A stretch of 64,000 nucleotides of DNA from the NCBI GenBank assembly GCA_009103225.1, contig RHPI01001507.1, positions 420,693-484,692 on the forward strand, given 5' to 3'. Position numbers and translations under genes: made by a program. Positions 1 through 10,634 of the stretch are shown one piece after another. The notes under the pieces were generated by a model. That model searched no databases, was not told the DNA's origin, and saw only the letters and a program-made list of their open reading frames with translations. The stretch comes from Chlorokybus atmophyticus (Eukaryota > Streptophyta > Chlorokybophyceae > Chlorokybales > Chlorokybaceae). Each line of letters opens with the position of its first letter. Position 1 is the first letter of the stretch.

Positions 1-930
1 GGGGGGCATTGACGCAGCAGCTTATAAAGCATAAAGCATTCTTGTGTGCACACACACCTCTTGTCGTTTGGCATGTTGAGTAGCATGCTGGGTGGGTAAG
101 GTGGATTAGTCAAGCTAGCTTAACGCACATAGGCTGGCTGGTGGCATGATCGGCGTATGAGGTATGTACTTCACATGACTAAACAACACCTTTCCAGTGC
201 TTGTACAAACAACATAGCGCAGTGTGAAATTCTTAAGAACCACAGCCAGGTGTTGTTGGTTACTGTTGCCTAAGGGTATGTGTTTGTTGTGCGTCAACAA
301 CACGCATGGTCAACGTGAAAGAAACAGTATGGATGTGAATGCGTGCAGCGTGTTGTGGTGTTATGTTAGGTCACAGTGATTGGATGCAAGGACGACAGCT
401 GCAGCAGACAACATGCACCAACCCTTAACGTGCACGCACTGTGATTACTGCATTTCGCCAAATGCAGCATTGCTTGCCAGTTGTGCGTGGTTACGTGTTG
501 CGCTCCTCACTTGTTGTTGTTGTTGCTGTTGCAGTTGCTGACGCCGCCGCTGCTGTCTTCGTTGTTGTTGAGCGTGTGGAGAAGTAGAGAAAGGCATGTT
601 CGCATACATGCACGCTGTGCATGCCGTTGCTGTGTATGTGACAGAAAAACTACAACCTCAGCTGCAGACAACAGCAACGCAAACTCTTCAACGCACGCAC
701 GCACACATTCACGCGAGCACACAGCTGTCTGCGTTCTGCCAGCATGCAGTGCGTGGGTGTTTTTGCTAGCATTCATATCGCACGTGCCCCTTGCTTGCCT
801 GTCTGCATATGCTGTGTTGCTGTTTTTAATCTATAGAATGCAAAGGACACTTGCATAAAGGTGTAAGGCGCGTTCATATTTCAATTCTGCAGATCTGCAG
901 GCTGTTTCTCACTTGCCAAGCTTCCCGAAC
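1..930. other. no gene recognised; upstream region of the WD40 gene
   Basis: I see no convincing coding exon here. Positions about 509-570 are low-complexity TTG/CTG-rich sequence, and the short open frames in both directions are repetitive Cys/Leu/His translations without family resemblance. The stretch presumably includes the promoter of the gene starting at 931, but no clear TATA element was found. Confidence 0.4.
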
Positions 931-3377
931 ATGCTTGTCATGGGCGGTACAGCTGATGCGACGAGGAACAACTTGTCAGCAGTGGTGGCCTGCGTGGCGC
1001 GGGCGGTTGCCGGTGATGCCGGTACATGCGGTGGGGGGTTGGGTATGGCAGCGTGTGTTGCCCGCATGGTGCTTGGGTTGGGCGACTTGGCATTGAAGGC
1101 GCACGCTGCGCACAAGCGAGGAGACACTGCCGAGGAGAAGTATCAGCTGCTTGACGAGCGCCTCCAAGCGGTGCGGACGGAGTTTGTGGAAGGAGTTGTT
1201 TCGCTGCAGACGTTCCTCGACCAACAACCATCGGAGGACGAAGTGCGCAAGGATGCGAACAACCGCTTAGAGGAGCTACAGCGCTCTGCGCAGGACACGG
1301 CAGCTGATGACAAGATGTGGCAGTTGCAGCAATCAATCAATTCTGTCTGCCATCAGTTTGTAGAGTTCCTACAGGCCAGCGAGGCGCTACGTCAAAGCAT
1401 GGCCGGTGCCATGCTGATGGAGAGCCAGAAGGTGGCTGCACATGCACTTCAGCACGCCAGCACGCTACAGTATCCGGACGGACTTCCCTTCGTCATGATG
1501 CGGGTCACCGTGACGGTCATGCAGGCGGCAACCCTGGAGCTGTGCGGTACGGCAAAGGAGTGCAAGGACAAGCTTGAACGAGCCATTGACATGATCAAGT
1601 GCGAGGCATCGGCCATTCAGCAGGTGTTGGTGGCAGATGCCTATATAAGTGTGCACCACCATTGGGCCGTTCTGGCCTGGCTTTCCGCACTCGGAAGGCA
1701 CCTCACGGGTAAGGCGCCTATACTGATTAAGTGCTGCAGGCAGGCACAGGCTGTACGCGTGCTTTGAGCCAAACCTACGAGAATACGCGGTTGCACATGT
1801 GCATGTGTGCGCGTGGGCACGTGAGTGTTTGTGCGGCACTGGGCGTTTGAGGGCGCATATAAGGCTCCTGCACGCGCACGTCAGCACGTGCAGTCTTTGT
1901 GGCTAATTTTGCTTGTGTGGTGGCCTTCGACAGAGTTTCACCGTGGTGAGCGCCCTGATGCTTCACCAAGCCCCAAGAGAAGCGGCTCTCTCGAAGAGCT
2001 TCTTGGGCAGCAACCAACCACAGCTGGCGAGCACTTGACAAGCTGCGATGCAGCAGCGCAACGAGTGCACGCTATGTTTGACTGGATTCCCGTGCCGGAT
2101 CTGGAGGGTCCTGATGCGCTCATTGCTCAGATGGTGCGTTTGCTGAGCCATGGGTCGCCGTCTGCCGTGGCGATGGCGGCCGCAGGTCTTGAGGCCTTGG
2201 CACTCAATCCACATGGCATGGAAGTCTTGGCTTTGGCAGGGGAGTCCGTGCTGCAGCCTCTGCAGAGCTACATTGTCAAGTCGGGGCAGCCTGCTGATTG
2301 CCACGCCTCCGTGGCCTGCTGCCTGATGAAGATGGGCTCATGGCGGTGCTCACTGGAGTGGAAAGGCCTCCAAGACTGGGTCCAATCAGTGGCATGGAGC
2401 CCAGACGGTCAAACATTGGCCACTGCGGATTCTCTTACCGCCGCCCTGTGGAACGCAGCCACGGGTGAGCGCATGCACCAGTTCACATTAGATGACCTTT
2501 ATGTGCAGTCCGTCAGGTACAGTCCAGATGGGAGCAGGCTTGCCATTGGAGCAATGAAAGACGAAGACGAAGACGACACTGAAAGTTTTGCAATCCACAT
2601 CATGGATGTGGCGTCAAGAAAGAATGTGCAAAATGTTGCCTCTAAAGGCCCATGGATGGCGTGGAGTCCAGACGGAAGCAAGATAGCGACAGTGTCTCCA
2701 GATGTTGACTCGGCAGTATGCATATGGGATGCTACAACAGGAGTGGCCACAGGCGTCAGCCTGGTTGGCCATAAATCTGCTGTTAACTGCGTTTCTTGGA
2801 GCCCGGGCGGTCAACGCCTGGCCACCAGCTCTCATGATAAGACAGCAGCGGTGTGGAGCGCGCAAGACGGGCAGTGCCTTATTGAATTGACAGGTCATAC
2901 GAAGCAAGTTAAGAGAATTGCATGGAGCCCTGACGGGTGCAGGTTGGCTACTGGGTCAGGTGACTGCACTGTGGCAGTATGGGACGCAGAATCAGGCCAG
3001 CGCATAGCTGAAATGAGGCATAACCTTTGGGTTAATGGAGTAGCTTGGAGCCCCGTCGGTTGGTGGATAGCGACGGCGTCACATGACAGGACAGCAAAGG
3101 TGTGGCATGCGCGCACCGGGCAGCAGCTCAGCATGCTGGAGCACGAAGATCGTGCGCGTTGCGTGGCTTGGAGTCCAGATGGGCGCAAGCTGGCAACTGG
3201 TTGGGGAATTTGGATAAGTCAGCCAGGACTTGGGAGAGGTTATTGCATGTCAGATGTGGTCGTTTGTACGTCCCTGCATTTCTGTTGGTGATTGTGGACA
3301 ATGATGGCTGTGGTCTGCAGGAGCTGACAAGAGAGCAACGCAGTGAACCAGCATCTTGGCATGCAATTCAAGCGTGA
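931..3377 (+). CDS. WD40 repeat protein with helical/armadillo-like N-terminus, frameshifted in the last blade
   Basis: Two exons are supported. Exon 1 runs 931-1708 and ends at GT-AAGG; exon 2 starts at 1934 after CTTCGACAG, and the 225-nt intron joins the frame exactly (phase 1). I chose the ATG at 931 (MLVMGG). Exon 1 encodes a mostly helical region. Exon 2 begins with an armadillo-like helical stretch, then about seven WD repeats from about 2365, each with the core VAWSPDG..LATGS.D.T..VWD. Such beta-propellers are scaffolds for protein complexes; the partner is unknown. Repeat 2 has an acidic insertion (DEDEDD). In repeat 7 the frame is lost near 3200-3210: LATG is in one frame and the expected continuation NLDKSARTWE in another, running to a stop at 3377. 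Either the gene is decaying or this is a sequence error. Confidence 0.62.
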
Positions 3378-4449
3378 GTGGACAGGCCGTTGCGAGTGGT
3401 GGAGATAACATCAGTAAGCAGTAAGATGTCCAAGCCAGTGCGTTAGTTTTTGCATGTTGCAGACGTTGCGAGAATCTATACACACCAGCATGGTGCCTCT
3501 TTGAATATTGTGTCTGCAACTTGTTGGCATGTTGAGTTGTGTGCCGTTCTCAAACAAACTGAACATTGCACTTAGTGCGCTCTTGCGAACACTGTCCTTG
3601 TGTAGATGCGTGACCTTGAGCGTGGTTGCGTTTGTGCAAGGCAGGTATATTGTATCATATGAGTCAGGAGAAGCAGTTCCAGCGCAACCGTTCTGTACTG
3701 GCTTTCATTGGCTACGAACCCTTTGGGGCACTAGCTTCTGCGCAACAAGGAGTTGGCTCATTGCAAGTCCGCCTTCCTTCTGACTACGCCACCGTGGGCG
3801 CCATTGCCCGACGATGGCATCGTTGGCACAAGTCGATGCCACTTGCTGCTGCAGCTACGACATGCAAGTTCCTAGCACGAGCAACCACTTTTCAATTGTA
3901 TGGATGGCTGGTGTGGTTGTCGCATTTGCTTGATGTTCTTGTCTGCAGGTGTGTGTCATGCATGTCTACAACTACAGCGCGCACTCTGTACGCATACGCG
4001 TGCACACAATATGCATGATAGGCAATGGTGCTGGACCTGCTTGTGCAAAAAAGAAAGGTGTTCAAGTTACTGTGCACATGTGGGCATGAGACAAGTGTGC
4101 ATCCGCAAGTGGTGATGAACAAAAACAGCATTTGCTACCTATATGTGCAACCACTCCGGTCTGATCTACAATGTACCACATTAGTAGTGGCACTTACTTT
4201 GTTGTAACTATCATCCCTGTTTCAAGACAGCGCCAACCTGAACAACAGCCTATTCATTTACTATCGTTCGGGCCATACTACTGTTGCTTAAGAGTGCATG
4301 GCAAGAAAACCTTCTTTGACATGTAACGCCGTTATGGCATGTGACAGATGTTGTGTACGCTCTTGTCACACATGTGCCATGCGCCCTATGCCAACGAAAG
4401 CATCAGTAGATTTCGCCAACAATGGCGATCGGGCTGCGGCAAAACAGCC
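3378..4449. other. no gene recognised
   Basis: A reading frame at 3626-4018 has no recognisable domain and no clear splice context. Nothing here resembles the missing 3' part of the neighbouring mTERF pseudogene or a DIRS terminal repeat that I could identify. Confidence 0.3.
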
Positions 4450-5205
4450 CGAAATTGGTCTAGATCTAGTCGCGCCTAAGGGGTCATTACGGCCCCCACC
4501 TTTATAGCCTGTGCGGTGACACCGTGGGGCCACGTGCAGGGCAACTTCACACCGGTTGAGCTGGAGCTGTCCCCGGCAGTCAAGGAAGGGCTGGCGTATG
4601 TTGCCGTGATCATAGAGGCAGCTCGCCGCTTCCCAAACCTGCGGCACACAACCGTCATGCTTGAAGGGGACTGTCAACCAGCCCTACAAGCTCTCTCCAA
4701 GCTAGTCTCCCCTTCGCCTTACCTAAGAGCCCTGCTCTATAAGCTGTGGGGAGTGCTCTGGGCTAGGGATCTCCACTTGCGTTGCTCGTGGCAGCCGCGC
4801 GAGCGGCTGCAGTTGGAAGACTGGCTCTCCAAAACCGCGGATGCGGGCGATTGGGCCCTGCGCACAACAACGCGTGATCAAGTGATAGCGCGATGGGGTG
4901 CACCGACTGTAGACATGTTTGCTTCGGAGGTCAATACCGTTGCTCCCGCCTTCTTCTCCGCTTGTAACAGCCCGAGCTCGAGTGGCAACGCTCTCACCTC
5001 CGGTTGGGACTGCGCCCCGCGCGGCCTCTTGTGGGTCCTTCCGCCCTTGGTGCTGCTGGGCACGGCAGTACGGTTGGTTGCGCACGCTCGATGTGATTGC
5101 GTGTTGGTTGTGCCTCAATGGACACAGAAACCTTGGTGGCCACAAGTTCTGGGGCTACCTATTCATGAGTCTATGCTACTTCATGCACACCCAGCTCTGT
5201 TTGTG
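4450..5205 (+). pseudogene. DIRS-type RNase H C-terminal half, detached and inverted
   Basis: The open frame contains features of the RNase H / C-terminal module of DIRS-like polymerases: FTPVELELS near the start, MLEGDCQPAL, and later the family signature VDMFASEVNTVAPAFFSACN followed by GWD and a PQW..PWW motif. There is no local ATG, and the frame is open upstream of the GTG at 4516. It lacks the first RNase H acidic strand. That strand (LLRADASGEKGWG) is present on the minus strand inside the neighbouring RT frame, so the two pieces look complementary. Confidence 0.6.
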
Positions 5206-6885
5206 AGGGGTAGGAGAGTGCCTGCGCACATCCCTAGCCCGGGCAAATACCCGCATGTGGCATTCTATATAGTGTTCACCTGATTAGACGGGCACAAGTA
5301 GTGCCGCACCATGACCTCAGTCCGCCACAAACCCTGTTGTTGTAGCTCTGCCATGGTCATGCCTTGTTTTTGGCCGTGTTGCACACCATCTCGCCTGAAA
5401 CTATGCAGCGTCACATGTGGCTTGTCAATGCCGCTAGCCAACAGGTGCTTGCGTAACGCCTTGTTAGCCGCGGCAGTTTGTAGAGGTCCGCCCAGCCACT
5501 TTCTTTTGCTTTGATGCATGCCACGGAACAAATAGCCCGTGCCAAGCTCCATGTTGTGCTGACGCGCACACTCTACAAACTGCCCCATCTCCTGATGCAT
5601 GTCAAAAACAATGCCACCATGTGTGAGTGGGGTAGCCGGGGGCAACATGTCCTTCCGGTTCTTTAGCACCCCTGTGCGGACTTGTAAGCCCACTTCTGTT
5701 TGCTTTAGTTGGTGCAATTGCAGCTGGCACGCTTCACCGCCCCTCTGCCAACTACACCACAAGTATCGGGACAGCAATCGGTCCCGCATAGGAAGCAACA
5801 CTTCGGGCCCGCTTGTAGCCTGTACTTGTGCGTCCAAGTGCGTTGACAGCGTGCGAACGTCGCTCACTATAAAAGGCTCAGCTTGATGAGGCTGTACACC
5901 AGCCTTGACAACCCCTCGCTGATACGCCTTTACATACTCAATAACTTCGGGTGCTCGGCAAGGATTTCCACTTGCCATGATGCTGTCCCATGCGCTGCCC
6001 CTCCCGATTCTGGCAAAGCCGTTGGTCAAGCTGGTCAGCATGTTCCGAAGGGACTTGGCAGCTAATTGTTGTCTGCCAGACCCCAGACCCCAGCCCTTCT
6101 CTCCTGATGCATCTGCGCGCAGCAGAATGGAGCTAGGCGGTTTCCACCAAGCGCTGGCTGTGTACATCCGCATGGCTGATCGCAACCACGCAATGAACTC
6201 TTTTGTAATGGCCGGCGCTGCAAACGGTGCTTCCCAAGTGTTGGCGTAGTTTACTACTTCCATGAGCGACCTAGCAAATAGCAGCACGGGAGGAACGGCC
6301 AGGCGTAGGCTGATTAGCTTGCCTGCTATGCGCGCCAGCACTTTGTTGGTGAGCGTTGGGCGCGCCAGCGTGTCCTCAAGCAGCGTGTCAAGGTCCTCAA
6401 GCTTGGCTTCGGGCACCGAGAACGCGCCCACTTGCGAGTCCACAATGAGCCCCAGCAGCTGCAAGCGCATGGTGGGGAAAGCATTGCACTTAGACAGTCC
6501 AAAGAACTCGCGCAGTGCCGCACAGAGCTGCATGATCAGCTCAATACGCCATAGTAGATGCCCTTGGTTGCGATGCGCCGTGTGCATGTCATCTATGTAG
6601 CTGAGGGTGCCAATGCCCGCACTTCGCAATGGCTTGTGGATGACAAGCTGCACCATTGTAAATGCATAGCATGCTTGATTCAGTCCAAAGGGGAGCACGT
6701 TCCATCTGAACACCTGACCTTCAAAGGCCACGCACAAGTAATTGGTGTCACGTGCGCGGATGGGAATGTGGTGGTATCCGCTTTTCAAGTCAAAGCTTGC
6801 TTGCCATGCTCCTACTTTGGTGTAGTGTAACACGTCCCTTAAGCGCTCGTAGTGGAAAGGTATGTGTGCGAGAGAGAGAGAGAGA
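4450..6885. mobile_element. rearranged DIRS-like (tyrosine recombinase) retroelement
   Basis: The minus strand encodes a DIRS-type reverse transcriptase fused to a tyrosine recombinase. The plus strand next to it encodes the C-terminal half of a DIRS-type RNase H. The intact family order is gag, RT, RNase H, recombinase. Here the RNase H core is missing from the minus frame and lies inverted beyond the recombinase. The element sits directly against an mTERF exon at about 6885, separated by a (TC)n tract at about 6870-6888. I could not define terminal or split repeats, so the outer boundaries are approximate. Confidence 0.65.
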
Positions 6886-6911
6886 GAGGTACCAGGAACC
6901 AACTTCTGCAT
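5265..6911 (-). CDS. DIRS-like RT fused to tyrosine recombinase; first residues come from an mTERF exon
   Basis: This is a 548-residue frame with no internal stop. Residues 1-8 (MQKLVPGT) match the start of an mTERF exon and are host sequence; a Ser-Leu run from a microsatellite follows. The RT begins near residue 20: FDLKSGYHH, LPFGLNQA, and the catalytic YIDDMH. The start of RNase H (RADASGEKGWG, about residue 270) then breaks off. The tyrosine recombinase follows, with the first Arg in WQRGGEACQLQL, the box HSFRR and the nucleophile in VRHYL, so the R..HxxR..Y set is present. Gag is absent. In intact relatives the RT copies RNA and the recombinase inserts circular DNA. Loss of the RNase H core probably makes this copy inactive. 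Confidence 0.72.
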   Translation of the reverse strand: MQKLVPGTSLSLSLAHIPFHYERLRDVLHYTKVGAWQASFDLKSGYHHIPIRARDTNYLCVAFEGQVFRWNVLPFGLNQACYAFTMVQLVIHKPLRSAGIGTLSYIDDMHTAHRNQGHLLWRIELIMQLCAALREFFGLSKCNAFPTMRLQLLGLIVDSQVGAFSVPEAKLEDLDTLLEDTLARPTLTNKVLARIAGKLISLRLAVPPVLLFARSLMEVVNYANTWEAPFAAPAITKEFIAWLRSAMRMYTASAWWKPPSSILLRADASGEKGWGLGSGRQQLAAKSLRNMLTSLTNGFARIGRGSAWDSIMASGNPCRAPEVIEYVKAYQRGVVKAGVQPHQAEPFIVSDVRTLSTHLDAQVQATSGPEVLLPMRDRLLSRYLWCSWQRGGEACQLQLHQLKQTEVGLQVRTGVLKNRKDMLPPATPLTHGGIVFDMHQEMGQFVECARQHNMELGTGYLFRGMHQSKRKWLGGPLQTAAANKALRKHLLASGIDKPHVTLHSFRRDGVQHGQKQGMTMAELQQQGLWRTEVMVRHYLCPSNQVNTI

Positions 6912-7730
6912 CTGAACATCAATGAACCAAGGTCAGTGTATGCCTTACGACAACATACGTTAACACCCCACCCATGCGCACGCCCACGCACATGTGCACA
7001 CGTGCACGTGCACACACCTCCCGTATTTGGCAGTCAAGCTCTTCAACGTTGCGGGACATTGACTTGTCATGCCTGTTGTGATCATGCACTGAACACGATG
7101 CGAAGACAGAGACCATCCCGCCCAGAATTGCCGCGCAGCTTGCTGCTCACCCTCTGACCACCGGGGCAAGTGAGGCCTTCCTACTCGTCTCACTGGCAGC
7201 TGGCAAGCATTTAATAAGAGAGGGAAGCAGATGAAGCGCTTGTTGAGTAAATAGCGGTCACTGCTGTCATAACCCTCAAGATCGAGAGTGGCGCTACATG
7301 CGGCGTGAAGTTGTGACGAACATGTGCCCTGTGACTGCCTGCAAATGTTTCTGCGAGCAGTGGCAATGTCAGCTGAATAGTGCAGCAAACCTTACTTGTG
7401 CAAAGTCGGGTAACGCTGAGGTGCACTGACTCTGTTTGTGGAGAATTCCTTGACGGGTGCGTGCTGCAAGGTCACCACGGATTGCACTGTTACACAGTCA
7501 CTTGAGTACTTGCAAGAGACGGCAACAGCTTCAACAGGCAACGGATTAGTTGGATGCTTTACCAGCCATGCCTGTTGGAGCAAGGCATGCTGCATGCTGC
7601 ATGACGCACATTGCCACCATGTCAAGTCAGTCTTGTAACACGGCACCTGAAACGCGCATACCGATAGTTTTACCAAGATTGCATCGTTTGTTGGTGAAAA
7701 CAGAGGCATGCAGCTGAGCGGTTCGTGCAT
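6886..7730 (-). pseudogene. mTERF-like copy 4, truncated by the DIRS-like element
   Basis: Read on the minus strand it matches the exon series of the plus-strand gene at 16.9-17.6 kb: a long first exon (about 7730-7396, ending at GTAAGG), an exon starting at 7338 (QSQGTC), then LPVRRVGRPHLPRW and a fragment of the mTERF body (MQKLVPG at 6911). Three defects show. The donor after the second exon is lost (AGGTGAGCT is deleted against copy 3). One A is missing in the following exon, so the frame shifts before ELDCQIRE. The DIRS-like element replaces the mTERF repeat region after PG. The 3' part was not found elsewhere in the window. Confidence 0.65.
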
Positions 7731-9246
7731 GCAAGCTGCAGGTGAGGATGATGCACACAGGTGCTCACAGCAACAGCTGTTGCTCCATGCAGTGAATCAC
7801 AGAGGTCAGCATTGCTCGGCTGACCTGCAGCAAACATGTGAGTACCAAGGGATGTGACTGTAGAACCATGATAGACATCGCAAACTGCGCAGCCCCAATG
7901 TTCAACCACAATGCATGCTTTGCCTCAGCTCATGCAACACTAGGCTGACGGCTATCCGACCTGACAAGATTGTTAGTGAGCAACATGTGTACTCCTCGTG
8001 TAATATCTTCGTGCAAGCCTTTAACGGTGGGCAAGCACAACCAACATAAGCTATAGCTACCTAAAAGTTTGACAGCGTACCGTTTGCAGAACAACAGAGT
8101 GGATGTGACTTCACTGGCGACGTCTTTCTGCCTGGCACCGAAACCCAGCAGCAGGCGCCATGCTTGCATAGCTGCTGCCGGCGCCCGCGACGGCGCTGAC
8201 CACTAGGACTACAACACGGACGTCGGCAACGACCCCCAAAATTACCACCGCCACCACCGCCACCCTCGCCGCCCCCGCCCCCGCTCGCAGGTTAACCAAG
8301 TGTCAATCTAATTCTGTCAGCAACATTGCCATTGTGCATGCCATGAGCGGCGGGGGTGGCAGCGGCGGCGACGTAGGCGGCGTGTCGGTGTGGTAGAAGC
8401 GATGGTGTCGTCCATGGCCACGCCGGCCATATCAATTGCCAGCGGATTGGAGTCATGCTGCGCGTGGCTAGCGACGGGCGGGCAGCGTGGCAGCGGTTTG
8501 CATACTTAAGCTGAATTTGCAGCTGCTGCTGTCACTTGCAGGTACGCTGTGCAAGTTAAGCTCAGGGCCGTGTGTTGTGTGAGAACCCAGCATGCTTGGT
8601 ACTTGTCTGTAAGACCAGCTGTTGATTGGGCGCATGCATTTACACCAAAGCTATCAGGGCTCAGTTGGTCAGCGCGCCTTGTGCCACTGCTTCAATCAGC
8701 TGAGTAACCCCTTGAAACAAAGGCTGTAGCTAAGCTCACAAAAGGGAAGCAGCTCACATGTTGACTTGCCACATGCTTATGTTCACTATGCACCACGCTC
8801 CGTCGTCAATTGTTGTCACCTGAGATGACTGAGAGACTGGCGTTCGTTAGTAGGTCGGTGCTAGCCATAGGACCAGCATTGGTTTGTGCACCTGCTGCCT
8901 GTCAAGCTGTAAATAATAGTGGCAGCTTAGCAGCGACGTGAATTCCGCTCGACACTCGATGGCATGCTGACCAGCGTGTGTGTATACGGATTAGTATGGA
9001 TTGCAGCGTGTGTGTATACAAGCGTGTGTGTGCGTGTGCATGTATGGTCAGATCGTAACAAATCGCTACAAAACAGTCAACACTGATGTTAAGATGGCGG
9101 CAACATACATAATCAGCTGTAGAAGTGGCTGCTGACAGTGCCTTGCTGGTCGTAAGGCAGTGTCAGCAGTTAATTCTTCTCACACCTCTTGTAATCCTCC
9201 TTCAAGCGCGTGCAGTTGACTGACTAAGCTGACTGCGTCACAGTGC
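7731..9246. promoter_or_regulatory. shared region between divergent mTERF-like copies 4 and 1
   Basis: The two genes point away from each other, so this region should hold both promoters. It includes a GC-rich tract of CCGCCA repeats at about 8240-8290 that is conserved, reverse-complemented, at about 16180-16215 in the second pair. No clear TATA element was seen. I found no coding exon that I trust; the Val/Ala-rich minus frame over 8111-8299 is low-complexity sequence. Confidence 0.35.
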
Positions 9247-10498
9247 ATGATGTTTTCCCTCATACGCACCATGAGAGCTGCCACAGCCAGAGCCATTGCA
9301 CCGCGCTTCTACAACTCTGCGTACAGGCAAGGCCCAGCTCGGTTTGCCGCTTTTAACATGTCTGAAGTCAGCCCACCTTTCAACCCCATTGGTTGCAGGC
9401 CAATTTAAAGCACATTTGCAACACAATGGCACATTGCATGCGGCGCAACTCCTGAGGATGCTTTTGACATGAGTAATGAGGTGAGGAGCTGCTCCTCCCA
9501 AGCCGTGCTGATGCTTGCTCACAAGTTGGAATTGTTGGCACTGCCCACTCATTGTTGTCTGTTGCCAGCTGCCGGCAAAAAGGGTGGGCAGGGCTGGATT
9601 GCCCCCATGGTCAGAAGCTGAGCAGCAAGCTGTGCGCGAGTTCTGGGAGGGGTTATGTCTTTCGCCGCAACAAGTGGCGACCTTGATAGCAAAAGGCATG
9701 TCCTTGTCACTTTACCGCAGTCCCAAAGAGCTGGAGCGGCGACTTTCCGAGGTACTTCGTGTCAATTGGCTCAACCGTGCATGGGTGCTTGTGGTTATGC
9801 TTGTCGCATTCCAGATTCAGAAGTTACTTCCTGGTGTCAACACGAAGTTAGCAGCAACGCTTGCAATTCTAGAGCGACGTCCTGAGACTTTTGCAAACAA
9901 CCATAAAGGTTCCAGGCGCCTCCTAAGCATCAGTGTCATGGACCTTTGCATTATGCTGCGCATAGCTCCTCAGTTGCTAACTGCAACACCAGAGGCTGTG
10001 GCTAAGAGTTTCGCTGCCTGGCGGACATTGTTGGCAGTTGATCATGCACAAATGGTTGTGTCTGTGAAACGATGCCCTCAGTTGATCTGCAATGCCGATG
10101 CGTCTGTGCGCATCAAAGCTTCAAACACTGGGGGACACGCTTGAGTCTTGCCATATAGGGAGCAGGAGCCTTGCCCTGCAGATATGTACAAGCCAAATGT
10201 GCTTGTCCGGGTGTCATGTGAGCGAATGCAAGCGGCTAGCTACAGAATTTACGGAAGTGGAGCGAAGCATGTGGTGGCATGGAAGTGCGCATTTAAGTGT
10301 AGAGACCACGTGCTCGACCGTTTGTTGTTCTGCCGGCAGCATGCAGTCCCATTGGCAGCCTCAACAGCCCTGTCCTTTTCTGCAGCCTCCTGGCACACAA
10401 GGTTTCCTGCGTTTGTCGGCTGGCAACAGGAGCTTTCAACGGCACGGCAGGAGCGAACAGTCAATAGTGATGTCATGCCAACATCCGAGAATGTTTGA
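9247..10498 (+). pseudogene. mTERF-like copy 1 with mitochondrial-type leader, frameshifted
   Basis: The ATG at 9247 begins MMFSLIRTMRAATARAIA, an Arg/Ala-rich amphipathic leader typical of organelle import. An exon at 9569-9751 encodes LPAKRVGRAGLPPWSEAEQQ. A 63-nt intron (GTACTT to TTCCAG) leads to the mTERF body at 9815 (IQKLLPGVNT, then P-ending helical repeats such as MLRIAPQLL and VKRCPQLIC). At about 10115-10140 the frame breaks. The rest matches copy 3 but in two other frames (CKRLATEFTEVERS, then VLDRLLFCRQHAVP). mTERF proteins bind nucleic acid in organelles; this copy cannot make the full protein without correction. Confidence 0.62.
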
Positions 10499-10634
10499 AG
10501 AGCATTGCGTTTTGTTTGTGGTTAGAAAGGCGCAAGTGCTGTTGGCAGCTTGAGATAGCAGAACACTGCGGGTCAACAGCTGCTGGCTGCTGGCGTAGGC
10601 TGGTGCCGTAGCATTGGGCGTGCCGGTGGTAGCA

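Larger units (their letters stand above)
6890..10500. repeat. left arm of a large inverted duplication (mTERF pair)
   Basis: This arm contains copy 4 (minus), a shared intergenic region and copy 1 (plus). It matches the interval 14090-17640 in reverse orientation. By eye, similarity is found at about 7330 vs 17180, 8110-8300 vs 16170-16390, 9120-9165 vs 15340-15400, 9247-9330 vs 15190-15278, and 10300 vs 14180. The DIRS-like insertion lies just outside the duplicated part of this arm. Confidence 0.6.

Noticed and set aside
8111-8299. Val/Ala-rich minus-strand frame
   Set aside because: Produced by a CCGCCA repeat tract that is conserved as non-coding sequence in the duplicated region.
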